Part shown: in pieces, positions 21,000 through 32,430 of the stretch | Layout: each line of letters opens with the position of its first letter | How positions within the stretch are numbered: position 1 is the first letter of the stretch | Assembly: GCA_014529385.2 (NCBI GenBank) | Contig: CM043952.1 | Coordinates: forward strand, 68,887,370 to 68,951,369 | Length of the DNA: 64,000 nucleotides | Reading direction: 5' to 3' | Source: Adiantum capillus-veneris | Lineage: Eukaryota > Streptophyta > Polypodiopsida > Polypodiales > Pteridaceae | Program-made: the position numbers and the translations under genes | Notes under the pieces: generated by a model | Database searches by the model: none | What the model was told of the DNA's origin: nothing | The model's input: the letters and a program-made list of their open reading frames with translations, nothing else

Positions 21000-21684
21000 G
21001 GACTTTCCTCCAAAGCGAGGGGATGATGACCATCAAATAGAGCTCCTATCAGAAAGCTGACCACCTAACAAACCTTCCTATCGAGTTTCACAAGCTCAAC
21101 AAGAGGAGATCATGAGGCAAGTACAAGAATTGGTAACACAAGAATGGTGAGGCCTAGATCCTCTCCCTTTTGCTCTCTAGTCCTTTTAGTGCAAAATAAA
21201 GATGGTACATACCGCATGTGTGTGGACTATCGTACGCTATACCATATCACTATCAAAAACAGATTTCCTGTACCTCGGGTAGAAGATCTGTTTGATACGC
21301 TACAAGCTCTACCTACTTCAGTAGGATTGACCTTAAAAGTGGCTACCATCAAATAAGGATAGTGAATGAAGATATCCTAAAGACCGCGTTCCGTACAACG
21401 TTTGGCCTTTATGAATACCTAGTCATGCCTTTTGGCTTGACTAATGCACTAGCTACATTCAATCAATTAATGGAGAAAATTTTTAGACCCTACCGCAAAT
21501 TCACGGAGTGTTCTTTGATGATATCATTATCTATTCCAACTCCTTGGAGGAACACAAGCAACATCTCCAAGTGATTTTTCAAGCATTAAGGGAGAATAAG
21601 CTTTTTCTCAATCAAAAGAAAAGTAAATTTTTTCTTCAAGAGATTCAATACTTAGGTCATATTATCTCTTGAGATGGTATTCGT
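21000..21684 (+). pseudogene. Chr-C reverse transcriptase fingers and palm (frameshifted)
   Basis: Segments at 21144-21356 (MVRPRSSPFCSLVLLVQ, YRMCVDYRTL) and 21362-21574 ([17 protein letters not shown]) are parts of a gypsy RT. The active-site segment has shifted frame near 21510, so the FFDD motif is read only after changing frame. A stop (TGA) at 21672 breaks the passage to the thumb. Confidence 0.8.
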
Positions 21685-23064
21685 ATGGATCCATCGAAGT
21701 TGGAGGTAATAAAAGCATGGCCTAATCTAAGGAATCTACATGAGCTAAGAAGCTTTATTGGTATGTGTGCATACTATAGACGTTTCATAGAAAAAATCTC
21801 TCAAATAGTAGGACCATTATATGACTTAACAAAGAAAAACGTTAAGTATTCATGGACTGCTAAGGAGCAAAGTGCTTTTGACAAGCTCAAAGAGAAGCTT
21901 ATCTCCCAACCAGTCCTTATGCTTCCGGATCTCTCAAAGACATTTGAGGTCCAATGTGATGCTTGTGGTGATTGCCTTCGAGCAGTCTTGCTTCAAGAAG
22001 GCCATGCCATAGCATATGAGAGCCGAAGGCTCAACACGGATGAACGGGTCTTAGAAATTTATGAGAAAGAGCAGTTAGCTATTCTACATGCTCTAGACAC
22101 ATGGAAGCATTATCTATTGGGGACTCCATTCATCTTACGAACATACCATCAAAGTCTCAAGTACTTCATGACGCAAACAAAGCTTTCCGACAAACAAATG
22201 AGGTGGGAAAATTTTCTTTCACAATTTAATTTCCATATTGCTGGTAAGCACAATCAAGTGGCTGATGCACTTTCACGACAACCAAAAGTTAATGCTGTGT
22301 CAATAGCAACTCATAATGATCTATCTTCTATGATAGATGAGTATGCAACTGACCCTGACTTTAAAGACATAATGTCAGCCCTTGCTTTGGGGAAGAAAGA
22401 GGAACCATTCACCTTGCAGGATGGTTATCTTCTCCATGGAAATAGGCTATGTGTTACCCACTCCCTTCGTGAGAAAGTCATGTATGAATCCCATGCTCCT
22501 CCCTATACGGGGCATAGAGGCATTCAACCTACCCTTCGAGGAGTAGCGACGTACTTTTATTGGCCTGCTATGAAAGTGGACATACAAGAGTATGTTTCAA
22601 AATGTGTAGTATGCCAAAAAACCAAGTATGATACAGAGAAGCAACTTGAATTACTTCAGCCATTGCCAATTCCTAATTCACCATGGGGGAGTATATCCAT
22701 GGATTTTATCTTTGGATTACCAAAATCTATCCATGGGAATACGGGAATATGGACAATAGTCGACAGGTTTAGTAAGCAATCACACTTTATCCCTGTCAAG
22801 AAGACTATTAAGGCACACCAAATGGCAACTCTCTTCATATCGCAAATTTTCAAACACCATGGATTGCCAATATCCATCGTGTCAGATAGAGATCCTAGAA
22901 TGACCATTAATTTTTGGAAATTTCTCTTCAAAAATCTAGGTACAAGATTGAATTTCTCTTCGGCCTATCACCCACAAACGGATGGCCAAAGTGAGATAGC
23001 CAATCTTACGATTCTTGATCTACTAAAGATCTATGTTACAAAAGTAGATCAATGCTCACAATGA
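21685..23064 (+). pseudogene. Chr-C RT connection, RNase H and integrase (459 codons open)
   Basis: The longest open part of the family. Residues 1-85 are RT thumb/connection (MDPSKLEVIKAWP). RNase H runs over residues 86-198, with D92, E129 and D194 present but Tyr at 154 where relatives have Asp (LRTYHQ). The integrase HHCC part has H270, H277, C307 and C310. The core carries D360 (VDRFSK), D401 (VSDRDPRM) and E437 (DGQSEIA), with 35 residues between the last two, the DD35E spacing. A TGA at 23062-23064 ends it before the C-terminal domain. Confidence 0.85.
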
Positions 23065-23786
23065 AAAAAGTACTTACCTCTTGTAGAGTATGCGTATAAT
23101 AATGCTATCCATACTTCTACAGGAAAAGCACCTTTTGAAATCATAGAGGGAAGACCTAAAATTCCCTTGCTACTTAAAGTACATGGGAAGATCTTCGCTG
23201 CTCTGCTGATGAGTATATCCGTGACCTGCAAACATCTTTTCAAAAGATTAAGGAGGCTATATCCATCTCCCAACTAAGGCAAAAAACTGTTGCTAACAAG
23301 CACAGAAGGGCCTTAACATTCAAATAAAATGATTGGGTCTTACTTAAGTTTCCTAAGGCTCGATTGAAGAAAACGACGGGCAAAAATCCTACGGGCCATC
23401 AAAAGTATTATGCTAAACTAGCAAAAAGATACTATGGTCCTTTTCAAATTTTGAAGCCAATCAATGAGGTGGATTATCAACTCAAGTTACCTAACCATTG
23501 GCTCATACACAATGCTTTTCATGTGAGCCTACTCAAGCCCTACAAAGGAGAGCCTCCAAATGAACCAATTATTGAAGACCCTCCCAAAATCAAAGATCAA
23601 GAAGAGATATTACAACTCGAAGCTATCCTTCAACATGAAGACAAGGTACTATGACATGGTAAGATTATCCGACAGTATCTTATTAAGTTCAAAAATTATC
23701 CTTTTGAAGATGCTAGATGGATCCAAGGAATCCAGCTTAAGGATAGTTTGAACCTTGTCAATGCTTACAATGCTACATTAGAGTAA
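23065..23786 (+). pseudogene. Chr-C integrase C-terminus and chromodomain
   Basis: Broken frames to about 23360, then an open segment with the GPY/F-type module [20 protein letters not shown] and [14 protein letters not shown]. The chromodomain follows with a stop in the middle (near 23652), continuing YLIKFKNYPFEDARWI. It ends at TAA 23784-23786. In chromoviruses this C-terminal module directs integration to chromatin with particular histone marks. That is known for the family and not tested here. Confidence 0.8.
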
Positions 23787-24128
23787 CCAAATGTACATGT
23801 TTCTTTTAAATGATCAATGTTTTTGCCTTATAAGACTAATCCTCTCTTTATTGTGCAGAAATTTTATAAGTAGTATGCATACTAAGAATCATGTTTGGGA
23901 TGACGGCGTCTCTCAAACACCATGCATAATTTGTCACTCTACTTGGGAGGATGAAATGGACTAAAGAGCAGACATGCTTGCGGCAGCTATGTCTCCCAAC
24001 CACCAAATGGATTACTCATCCATCTTGGAATGATGTCGTAGGGTAAAAATGGATCCTCTACCCGCTAAGAAAAATTGACTAATGACTATGACTTTTTCTC
24101 TTTTACCTCATAGTCGAGGACGACTATG
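23787..24128 (+). other. Chr-C 3' UTR
   Basis: About 340 bases with no coding frame, similar to the same region in Chr-B, Chr-D and Chr-E (for example around GACATGCTTGCGGCAGCT at 23963). Conservation across copies without an open frame suggests a cis role or simply shared descent. Confidence 0.6.
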
Positions 24129-24146
24129 ATTTCAAGAGAGAGGTAA
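24129..24146 (+). promoter_or_regulatory. Chr-C polypurine tract
   Basis: ATTTCAAGAGAGAGGTAA lies immediately before the 3' LTR start TGTCATTAAATATC at 24147. It is the plus-strand primer site. Confidence 0.85.
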
Positions 24147-24415
24147 TGTCATTAAATATCTAATATCTGGCCAACCCAAATGATTTTCTCATATTAAATT
24201 GATCATTTAATATGGGATAATAAACGGGAACAAGGGTTAGAATATAGACATGTGCTTACGGATCTATCTCAACATGGGGCCAATGGTAAAGGGGCCCAAA
24301 TGAGAGATGGTCTGTCAAAGAGAAAGGTTAACTTATGAAGCTTAAAAGACCTTATGGTTATCTTCATTAAAGAACTCCAATAGTTAGTGTTAAAAGTCCT
24401 TTGACCCTAAGAAAA

Positions 24416-24550
24416 CTAGGTCTGAGCTTGAGGTGGGAACCCGACCTAAACTTAAGCAAGCTAGGGTTGTGCTTGAGGTGGGAACCCGACCTAAACTTAA
24501 GCAAGCTAGGACTCTGCTTGAGGTGGGAACTCCACCTAAGGTGCTTGTCA
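24416..24550 (+). repeat. Three 45 bp tandem units in Chr-C LTR
   Basis: Units start at 24416, 24461 and 24506 with CTAGG and contain GCTTGAGGTGGGAACCCGAC. The first two are almost identical; the third diverges at its end. Confidence 0.85.
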
Positions 24551-25204
24551 TGCTTGATGACTAAGGTACTTGAGGTACTTGTCATTTAATGAGGAAGTTG
24601 CATGGGGGGTAAGATGCTTGAGTAAAAAAGAGAACCTACACACTTAATAAGGAATTTGCTTGAGAAATTTCCTATGCATAAAAATCTCAAAGTTAGGGGA
24701 ATTCTAAAAGAGCACATGGGACACATCTCAGACTCTCACTAAGCTTAACCGCATGGTGTGCTTGAATGCTATTGGTTGGGCTAAAGAGGGGTCCAATGAG
24801 CTTCTACTTCCATCTAACAAATATCTACATATTTTCAAGCTCTCTCTCTCTAAGGGGTAAGGAGGATACTTGTCAAAAGACTACCCATGTACTTGATTGC
24901 ATGCTGCATGTGATTGGCTAGGCGGAGAGGGGTCCAATGAGCTTGCAGCATGCAAAAAGGGTACCACTCGCCCAAAGCAAGGAGGGGGGGTGCTAGGGGG
25001 ATATACTCCACACACACACGCATTTGCAAAGCCATTCTCACTTGGTGAAAGTTGAGGAGCACCACCTCCTTCTCCAAGCTTATGAGAGTGAAAGCCTACA
25101 CCAACATTCTTCACTATGGAATGCAAATCCAACCAAGAGTCATGCTTCAATGCTTAAGCTTGCCATCCTCTCCATCTTCATTACTATACTATTATGTTTG
25201 CTAG

Positions 25205-27792
25205 TGAGGCGGTCCGGGCGGGCAACAAGAAGAGCGGCCTCCAAACACCCTTCGAGGCTCCCGTGCTGCTCAATTGGGGCTAGGGAAAGCACAATCAGAG
25301 ACAACAACAACCCACATCCAGAAACCAAACAAGAAAATGGGCACCACCTAGTTGTAGATGCGAACTAGGATGCACGTGATATCTCCTTGTACTCAAACGC
25401 ACAAAGAGAGGGGAATGCAAGATAGCCACACACACCAAACACAAACATTCACCATGCCAGAGAAAGGTAAATAGCACACATAAACTTGAGAAACTCAGTC
25501 TTAGCCTTAAAGACTAGATGCACACAAAGCTTGATGAGAAATAGAGAGACAACACAAAACTTGACCTTGTTGCCAATACACAAATTGTCTTAGGGTCACA
25601 GGAGCCCTCTCACCGAGCACCCTCTTACAATTGACCTTTTAGGAAAACAATTCAACAAGCCCTCAAACCACCAAGCATGAAATGGCACAACAAACTTCAA
25701 GGACAATATACCTTCAACCACCGGATGAGCCAACTTATCAAGTCAATTTGGAGAGAAGAGTCGTAGCTGCAGCATACAATTGCACCCAAAACTATGAATC
25801 TTATTTATTGGACAAGAGTAGGATACAAGTGTGATGTAGAGTATGGTATCACTCCACTCCTCTAGATGGCATAACTAACTTCAAGCTTCTCCATGCACCT
25901 ATGTGTAGTGATGGAATAGAGCACTCACAATGCACACACTCTACACAACTAGGCTTGAAGGGTGGTGTGTTATGTTGAGAATGGTGTGGTGTAGTGTGAT
26001 TATGTGATGATTTACAAGGGAGAGAAGGGCTCTATTTATAGGTTTTAGAAGCCCCGATTAGGATTAGGCTTAATCAAGTTTATTTGAAGGAATAAAAGAT
26101 TATGCATTTTTATTTTTATTTTTATTTTTAATGAGGGTGGGTCTCTCTTGTCCTTTGAGTCGCATGGATGTGGGCTCAAGGGAAGAGAATTAATGAGGAT
26201 GAAAGGAGAGAGGATTGAGTGAATAATTTGGGAGTGCCTACTCTAGTAGAGGGTGCATTTTACAATAAGGTTAGTGGTTAGTAGTTAGTAATTATCACTA
26301 AAAAATATTTACAAAATCATTCACCAAATGGTGAGATATATGATGAGAAAAGTTAGAGAAGGGATGAGCTTGTAAAGAGAGGTTGAAGCTTTGGAGAAGT
26401 TGACATTCACCTCTTTACAGCACTGGAAGAAGAAGCAGTCAGTATGGCGAAGTAGCGCATGTCGATGAAGCTATGTTATCTTCAAACCTTGGAAAATTCA
26501 TGATAAAAGCCTTCATTTGCAGAGGTTATCCTTGGATTTTTGCTGATTTTTTGAAGTTCTTTAAAAAGCTGAAGAGAGTATGGTAATATGGACATATATG
26601 TAGAAAGAAAGGGGGACACATAGGGTGTAGAAATGGAGGATGAAGGCTACGGAGGTGTGAGAGATGTGGCAATGGTGAAGAGGGTGAATTAGGACATGGG
26701 AGTGGGAAGGAGAGGGAGGAGTGTGTATGAAAGAGGAAAATGATAAAGTGGAAGAGGGAGTGTGGCTGCATAGCATGGGCAAAGTGGGGTCCACCAATAA
26801 AATCATAGCTCACAGCTCGTAGCTTTAAAAAAAATGAAAAAATTTGAGGTAAAAGTTCAGCTCACGAGCTACAAGTTTTGTTTGTATCACCTTTTCAAAT
26901 TCGGGGAGCATGTGATCTTTAAAATTCAGCGAAACCGACTGTTTTTTCCACTGTACAAAGTCCTTGTGAGGTCCTTCTTTGGATGATTCTTTTGAATATC
27001 TCCAAGAGTGAGCTCCCTATGGTGCATGCATGCATGCCACATAACCTTGACCTTATTTGGTAGGTCTATCATTGAAGATATTGTTGAGATCTTGATATAA
27101 GTGAATAGTACAACTAAGAAAATCAAATATTGAGGGGTCTAAAAAAATATGTATATGTCAAATATAAATAATATAGGTGGAAAAAATATAAAGGGGTCAA
27201 AATAAATCTCTCTCATTATAAGTCTACCATAAAAAGATGAATATTTTTGGTGGTCTAATTTATGAGAGTAATAGGTAATAGATGTAGGAAGGAAAAAATC
27301 ACAATAGTGAAAACATATACACATAAATAGAACTAGTTTTTTTGGATTTTTGTTGGGATGGAGTTACACCAAAAATAAAAGAAGCTTACATGAAATTATT
27401 TTTGTATGGAATAAAGAGTATGCAAAATGGTAAGAAAAAATATGGTAATGTTGAGTCAATGTACATAGCAGAAATAACACACCATAGGTAGAAATATTTA
27501 AATAAATACCAAAATAATTATGAAAAATCTTTTTATTTAGGCCCTATATACAATGAAATATTTACACACAAATGGGCCATAATATACTTATATTTTTTTT
27601 ATTTTATTTTTCTGGCTCAACTAGCCCAGTGACTAGCTATTTAAGGGTTTTTAAGAAGATATGGGAAAAGTCCCCTAACTCACACACACCTATATACAGT
27701 GAAATGGTAGGGATAGCCACAATGTCTGGATGATTTTCGTAAGGGGGGTTAACTCACTATGGAAATTACGGAGAGCCGAAAAACGGCTATCA
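25205..27792 (-). mobile_element. sLTR-1: 2588 bp solo LTR with CTAG target duplication
   Basis: Inserted in the Chr-C 3' LTR, which is otherwise continuous across it (compare 17710-17745). It is flanked by CTAG on both sides (25201-25204 and 27793-27796). On the minus strand it begins TGATAGCC and ends CCGCCTCA, giving TG...CA ends. It encodes nothing recognisable. A TATA box, CCTATAAATAGA (complement of 26031-26042), is followed by a leader-like stretch. This fits a U3 of about 1.75 kb and an R-U5 of about 0.83 kb. A second copy starts at 63481. Confidence 0.75.
26031..26042 (-). promoter_or_regulatory. TATA box of sLTR-1
   Basis: The minus strand reads CCTATAAATAGA followed by GCCCTTCTCTCCC, a typical plant LTR promoter and start region. 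Confidence 0.5.
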
Positions 27793-28022
27793 CTAGCAAG
27801 AAGAGTAATGATAAGTGAGGAACTATTTCTTTCTCCTATGGAATGTTCTCTAAACTCTCTCTCTTGAAAAAGTATTGTTCATGCCAAGTTAACTAAGTAC
27901 CATGTTTATGTTGCTACCATCAATTAAGTTCAACCTCTATGCTCACAAAGAATCTCTCAAAAGTGCTTCACCTAATTTCCTAATTCCGCTACTCTCAAAG
28001 TTCATAGGCAATTTCCATTACA

Positions 28023-28368
28023 GAAGATGGAAGCTTCAAGCACTAAGCAAACACTTATAAAACACAACATGAATTCCCTCATGGTCTCCGACCCAAGACC
28101 ACACACCTTCAAAGATGGTGAGAGCTAGTGGGGTATGAGAGTAGATTGAGAGGAAGGAGTAGTCTTACAAGAAAGAAGTATATCTCCTCAGATAATCACT
28201 CATAAAAGCTTAGCATAGCTTAGTAATTATCATGGTAGAGGAGATGAGCATGCATTGAATCTTGGATCTTGGTTGTATTTGAATCACAAAGCGAAGATTT
28301 GTTGGTGCAGGCCTCCCTTCTCACAATCTTGGAGTAGATAATGAGCTTCCATTAAAGCTTGAGAGGGG

Positions 28369-28417
<49 letters not shown>

Positions 28418-29321
28418 TTCTTGATTCACACATGAGATTGTGTGAGTGTGTGTGTGATAATGCCTTTGAAAAATCAGCCCCCTCTCTCTCTTGGTCGACC
28501 CCTCTTGCTAAATTCTCTTGCTGGCTTCCCATTGGACCTCTCCAAGCTTAGCCAATAGGGTTTAAGAAGCATAAGTGATAGTCTTGTGACATGTGTTCCC
28601 CTTTTTCCTTTTGTGAGAGCTTTAGGTAATGAAACAATGCAACTAAACTCTCATTCGACCCCTTTGTCTTATGGCCAATAGGAATCAGGCAAGCCATTGG
28701 GCTGTTGAATGCTCATTGGACCCCTTGGGAGACTGTCCCAATAGTCTTCTAGAGAGCCTAATTCTTATTGGTTCTTTTATCAAGTGTTTTTAAATGATTT
28801 AAACTAGATTTAATCTAGCCTAATTCTTATTGGTCCACCTCTATGGCCATCCAATAGGATTTAAGTGCACCTTGTGGGCAATTGGCCTAGGGAACTGACA
28901 TATGTCCACTATGCCCTTTGTGTAAAGGGGATTGCATGAGAGTGTGTATGTGTTTCTCTCCCATCCCCTACTAAAAGGTCTCACCCCCTCCTATGTAGGA
29001 GCTTGCAAAGACTTTTTGGCACACTCACAAAGAATCCAATTCCACTAAGCTTGACCATTTGGACTTACCTTTGAATTTTGGAACCTTAGCATTTTGGAAG
29101 TCTTAATGGGCTGAGGTCTTTGGAGCCCATTGTTGCACATTGCTCTTTTGGAGATGGCCCCCCCTTTGGATCCCTATTTTCCCTCCTTGATTCCCTATTG
29201 TGGCCAGTTTTCCAGCTTAACCAATATTCTAGCTTTTTCTCCCCTCGCACTTCCCCATATTAAATGATCAGTTTAACATGAGAAAATCATTTAGGATAAT
29301 TAGATATTAGTTATTATGAAA
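28023..29321 (-). repeat. Chr-D 3' LTR remnant
   Basis: On the minus strand the start is TTTCATAATAACTAATATC at 29321 (TGTCATAAT in Chr-E, so the second base is mutated). It matches the Chr-D 5' LTR from 35176 leftwards and is cut at 28023 by Chr-C. It has a GA run (28371-28415) and four ATTGG...CCAAT pairs between 28529 and 28861. Confidence 0.85.
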
Positions 29322-29322
29322 T

Positions 29323-29337
29323 TACCTCTCTCTTGAA
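29323..29337 (-). promoter_or_regulatory. Chr-D polypurine tract
   Basis: The minus strand reads TTTCAAGAGAGAGGTA next to the 3' LTR start, as in Chr-B and Chr-C. Confidence 0.8.
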
Positions 29338-29660
29338 ATCATATTCGTCCTTGGAGAAAATAAAGTCTATTCATTAGTTCTTTTTCTAGCGGGTTTAGGA
29401 TCCCTATCTTACCCTGCAACACCGTTCCTGAATGGATGACTAATCCATTTGGCGCTTGAGAGCCTAAGCTGCCGCAAGCATGTATGCATATTTGTCCTAT
29501 CAATCTTCCATAGTAGAGTGACAAGCTCTACTTGGTGTTTGGAAGACGTCATCTCCACAAACTTGATTCTAAGTATGCATACTACTTAACATTTGTGCAC
29601 AAATAATAAAAAGAGAGTCTTATAAGACAAAAATTTTGTTCATTTTAAACATTTTTACAT
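29338..29660 (-). other. Chr-D 3' UTR
   Basis: About 320 bases similar to the 3' UTR of Chr-C and Chr-E; no coding frame. Confidence 0.6.
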
Positions 29661-30480
29661 TTGCTTACTCTAGGGAAGCATTGTCAGCATTGACAAGGTT
29701 TAGGTTATCCTTTAATTGTATGCCTTGGATCCATCTAGCATCTTCAAGAGGATAATTCTTAAACTTAATAAGATACCGTTGGATAGTCTTACCGCCTCTT
29801 AATACCTTGTCTTCATGTCGGAGAATGGACTTGGGCTGCAACACCTCTTCTTGGTCCTCAATCTCCGATGGGTCTTCAATAGTTGGTTCTTGAGGTGGAT
29901 CTCCTTTGTAAGGCTTTAGTAGGCTCACATGAAAAGCATTGTGTATGAGCCAATGCTGGGCAACTTGAGTTTCTAGGCCATGTCATTGATTGGTCTAAGA
30001 ATTTGGAAGGGACCATAGTACCTTTTTGCTAACTTAGCATAGTACTTCTGGTGTGCCGTAGGATTCTTGCTTGTCGTGTGCCTTAATCGAGCCTTGGGAA
30101 ATTTAAGTAAGACCCAATCATTTTCTTTAAAGGTTTGGGCTCTTCTATGCTTATTAGCAGCAGCCTTTTTCCTTTGTTGTGAGATAGAGATAGCATCCTT
30201 AATCTTTTGGAAAGATTCTTGTAGGTCTCGTGAAGATCTTCCCGTGTATCTTAAGTAGCAGGGGACTTTTTGATCTTCCCTCAATTACCTCAAAAGATTA
30301 TTTTCTTGTGGAAGTATGTACGGTGTTATTGTAGGTATACTCCACTAAGGGTAAGTACTTCTCCCATTGGGACCTTTGATCTACTTCCGTTACATAGGAT
30401 TTTAGTATATCAAGAATTGTTAGGTTAGCTATTTCACTTTGGCCATCCGTTTGTGGGTGATAGGCTAAAGAGAAGTTTAG
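29661..30480 (-). pseudogene. Chr-D integrase C-terminus and chromodomain
   Basis: The best preserved chromodomain in the window. The open segment 29928-29665 reads from [15 protein letters not shown] through ILRHEDKVLRGGKTI and YLIKFKNYPLEDARWIQG to a stop. The aromatic and acidic residues typical of the fold are present (Y, W). Upstream, a 103-codon segment (30284-29973) carries the Lys-rich linker and [14 protein letters not shown] frame change separates the two parts. Confidence 0.85.
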
Positions 30481-31430
30481 CCTTGTCCATTCTCAAAGAG
30501 ACCCTTCTAAAAATTACTAGTTATTCTAGGATATGTATCGAAGACTATGGACATTGGCAAGCCATGGTACTTGAAGATTTGTGAAATGAAGAGGGTTGCC
30601 ATTTTATGGGCTTTGATAGTCTTTTTGACAGGTATAAAACGAGCTTGTTTACTGAACCTGTCTACTATCGTCCATATTCCCATACTCCCATGGATAGACT
30701 TAGGCAATCCAAAGATAAAATCCATGGATATGCTCTCCCATGGTGAATTAGGGATTGGCAAAGGTTGAAGCAATCCAGGTTTCTTCTCTATCAAACTTTG
30801 TCTTTTGGCATACCACACATTTAGAAACATACTCTTGTATGTTTGATTTCATGGTAGGCCAATAGAAATATGTTTCAATCCCTTTTAGGGTAGACTGAAT
30901 CCATCTATGCCCCGCATAAGGAGGAGCATGAGATTCATACATTACTTTCTCATGTAGTGAGTTGGCAACGCATAATCTATTGCCATAGAGAAGATAAACA
31001 TCTTGTAAAGTAAATGGTTCCTCTTTCTTCCCTAGTGCAAGGGCTGAAATTGCATCTCTAAAATCGGGATCAATAGCGTACTTATCTGTCATAGAAGATA
31101 GATCATTGTGAGTTTCTATGGGAACCACATTCACTCTCGACCGTCTTGAGAGTGCATTGGCTACTTGATTATGCTTGCCAAAAAAGGGAGCAATATGAAA
31201 ATGAAATTGCGAAAGGAAATTTGACCACCTCATTTTTTTGTCGGAGAGCTTGGTCTGTGTCATGAAGTACTTAAGGCTTTGGTGATCCCTCCACAGAATG
31301 AAAGGAGTCCCCAGTAAATAGTGCTACCGTGAGTCTAAGCCATGTAGAACTTCGAGGAGTTCCTTTTCATATATGCCTAGAGATTTCTCAACAGGCTCAA
31401 GCCTTCAACTTTCATAGGCTATGGTGGGCC
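30481..31430 (-). pseudogene. Chr-D RNase H end and integrase core
   Basis: Segment 31263-30748 holds the end of RNase H (QVANALSRR, where relatives have VADALSR, so the Asp is Asn), then the HHCC part with SHAPPYAGH and KCVVCQKTK. Segment 30830-30507 has the core with IVDRFSKQARF. The second motif reads VFDTYPRIT instead of VSDRDPRMT, so the Asp is kept but its surroundings are changed. The Glu segment near 30440 is frameshifted. Confidence 0.8.
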
Positions 31431-32330
31431 CTTATTGAAGCAAAACAGCTCCAAGGCAATCACCACAAGCGTCACATTGGACCTCAAATGGCTTTGAGAG
31501 ATCCGACAATGTGAGGTGATGGGTTGAGAGCATTCTGAAAGCATTGTTCTCCTTGGTATACCATGTATACCTAACTTTTTTCTTTGTTAGGTCATGTAAT
31601 GGTCTCGTGATTTGTGAGAACTTTTCTATGAAGCGCCTATAGTATGCACACATACCTATGAAGCTTCCTTGGATTAGGCCATCCTTTTATTACCTCTAAC
31701 TTTGATGGATCCATTTGGATTCCATATTCAGAGATAATGTGACCTAAATACTAAATCTCTTGCAAGAAAAATTCACTTTTGTTTCGATTAACATAAAGTT
31801 TATTCTCTCTTAAGACTTGAAATATTACCTGGAGGTTTTGCTTGTGTTCGTCCAGTGAATTAGAGTAGATGATAATATCATCAAAGAACACTCCAGTAAA
31901 GGTTTGGTGAGGCCTGAATAGCTTCTCCATCAAGCGGTTGAATGTGGCCGGTGCATTGGTCATGCCAAAATGCATGATAATGTATTCGTAAACACCAAAC
32001 GTAGTGCAAAATGCGGTCTTTACAATGTCTTGATCAATCATCCTTATTCGATGGTAGCCTTTTTCTAGATCAATCCTACTGAAGTAGGTCGACCCTTGTA
32101 GCTTATCAAATAGGTCTTCTACCTATGGAACGGGAAACCTATTTTTGATATAGTGATCCTATTTAGTGCTCTATAGTCGACACACATGCAATATGTATCG
32201 TCTTTCTTTTGCACTAATAACACGGGTGAGCAAAACGGAGATGAGCTAGGCCTAACCATGCCCTTCTCAACTAACTCGTGCACTTGCCGCATAATCTCCT
32301 CTTGTTGAGCTTGAGAAACTCTATAAGGAG
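31431..32330 (-). pseudogene. Chr-D reverse transcriptase (frameshifted)
   Basis: Segment 32041-31751 carries the palm with IIMHFGMTNAPATFNRLM and an intact [10 protein letters not shown]. Segment 31653-31432 carries the connection and the start of RNase H (FEVQCDACGDCLGAVLLQ). The fingers (about 32050-32330, YRALN-type motif) are in other frames. Elements of this type need one uninterrupted polyprotein, which is lost here. Confidence 0.8.
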
Positions 32331-32430
32331 GTTTATTAGGCGGTGAACTTCCTCAAAGAATTTCAATTGCATGGTCATCATTGCCTCGTTTAGGAGGTAG
32401 TTCACAAGGGATGTCATCAATAAAAACAAC

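Larger units (their letters stand above)
17309..28022 (+). mobile_element. Chr-C: Ty3/gypsy chromovirus with nested insertions
   Basis: The most complete plus-strand copy of the family. Order: 5' LTR remnant, primer binding site, leader, gag, 386 base foreign insert, protease, RT, RNase H, integrase, chromodomain, 3' UTR (23787-24128), polypurine tract, and 3' LTR with a 2588 base insertion and a 278 base deletion. Leaving out the insert, the internal part is about 5.5 kb. By eye the two LTRs differ at roughly 25-30 positions over ~400 shared bases, so the copy is old. Its 3' end adjoins a Chr-D LTR, so Chr-C probably inserted into Chr-D. Confidence 0.9.
24147..28022 (+). repeat. Chr-C 3' LTR, interrupted by sLTR-1
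   Basis: It starts TGTCATTAAATATC, runs to 25204, is interrupted by sLTR-1 (25205-27792) and resumes from 27793 to CCATTACA at 28022. Compared with the 5' LTR, 278 bases between two ATGTT copies are missing at about 27843-27848. A 45 base unit is present three times (24416-24550). Confidence 0.85.

Noticed and set aside
26526-26813. Two overlapping minus-strand frames inside sLTR-1 (Ser/Pro/His-rich)
   Set aside because: They sit in the U3 of a solo LTR, have low-complexity composition and lack any recognisable domain; likely chance.
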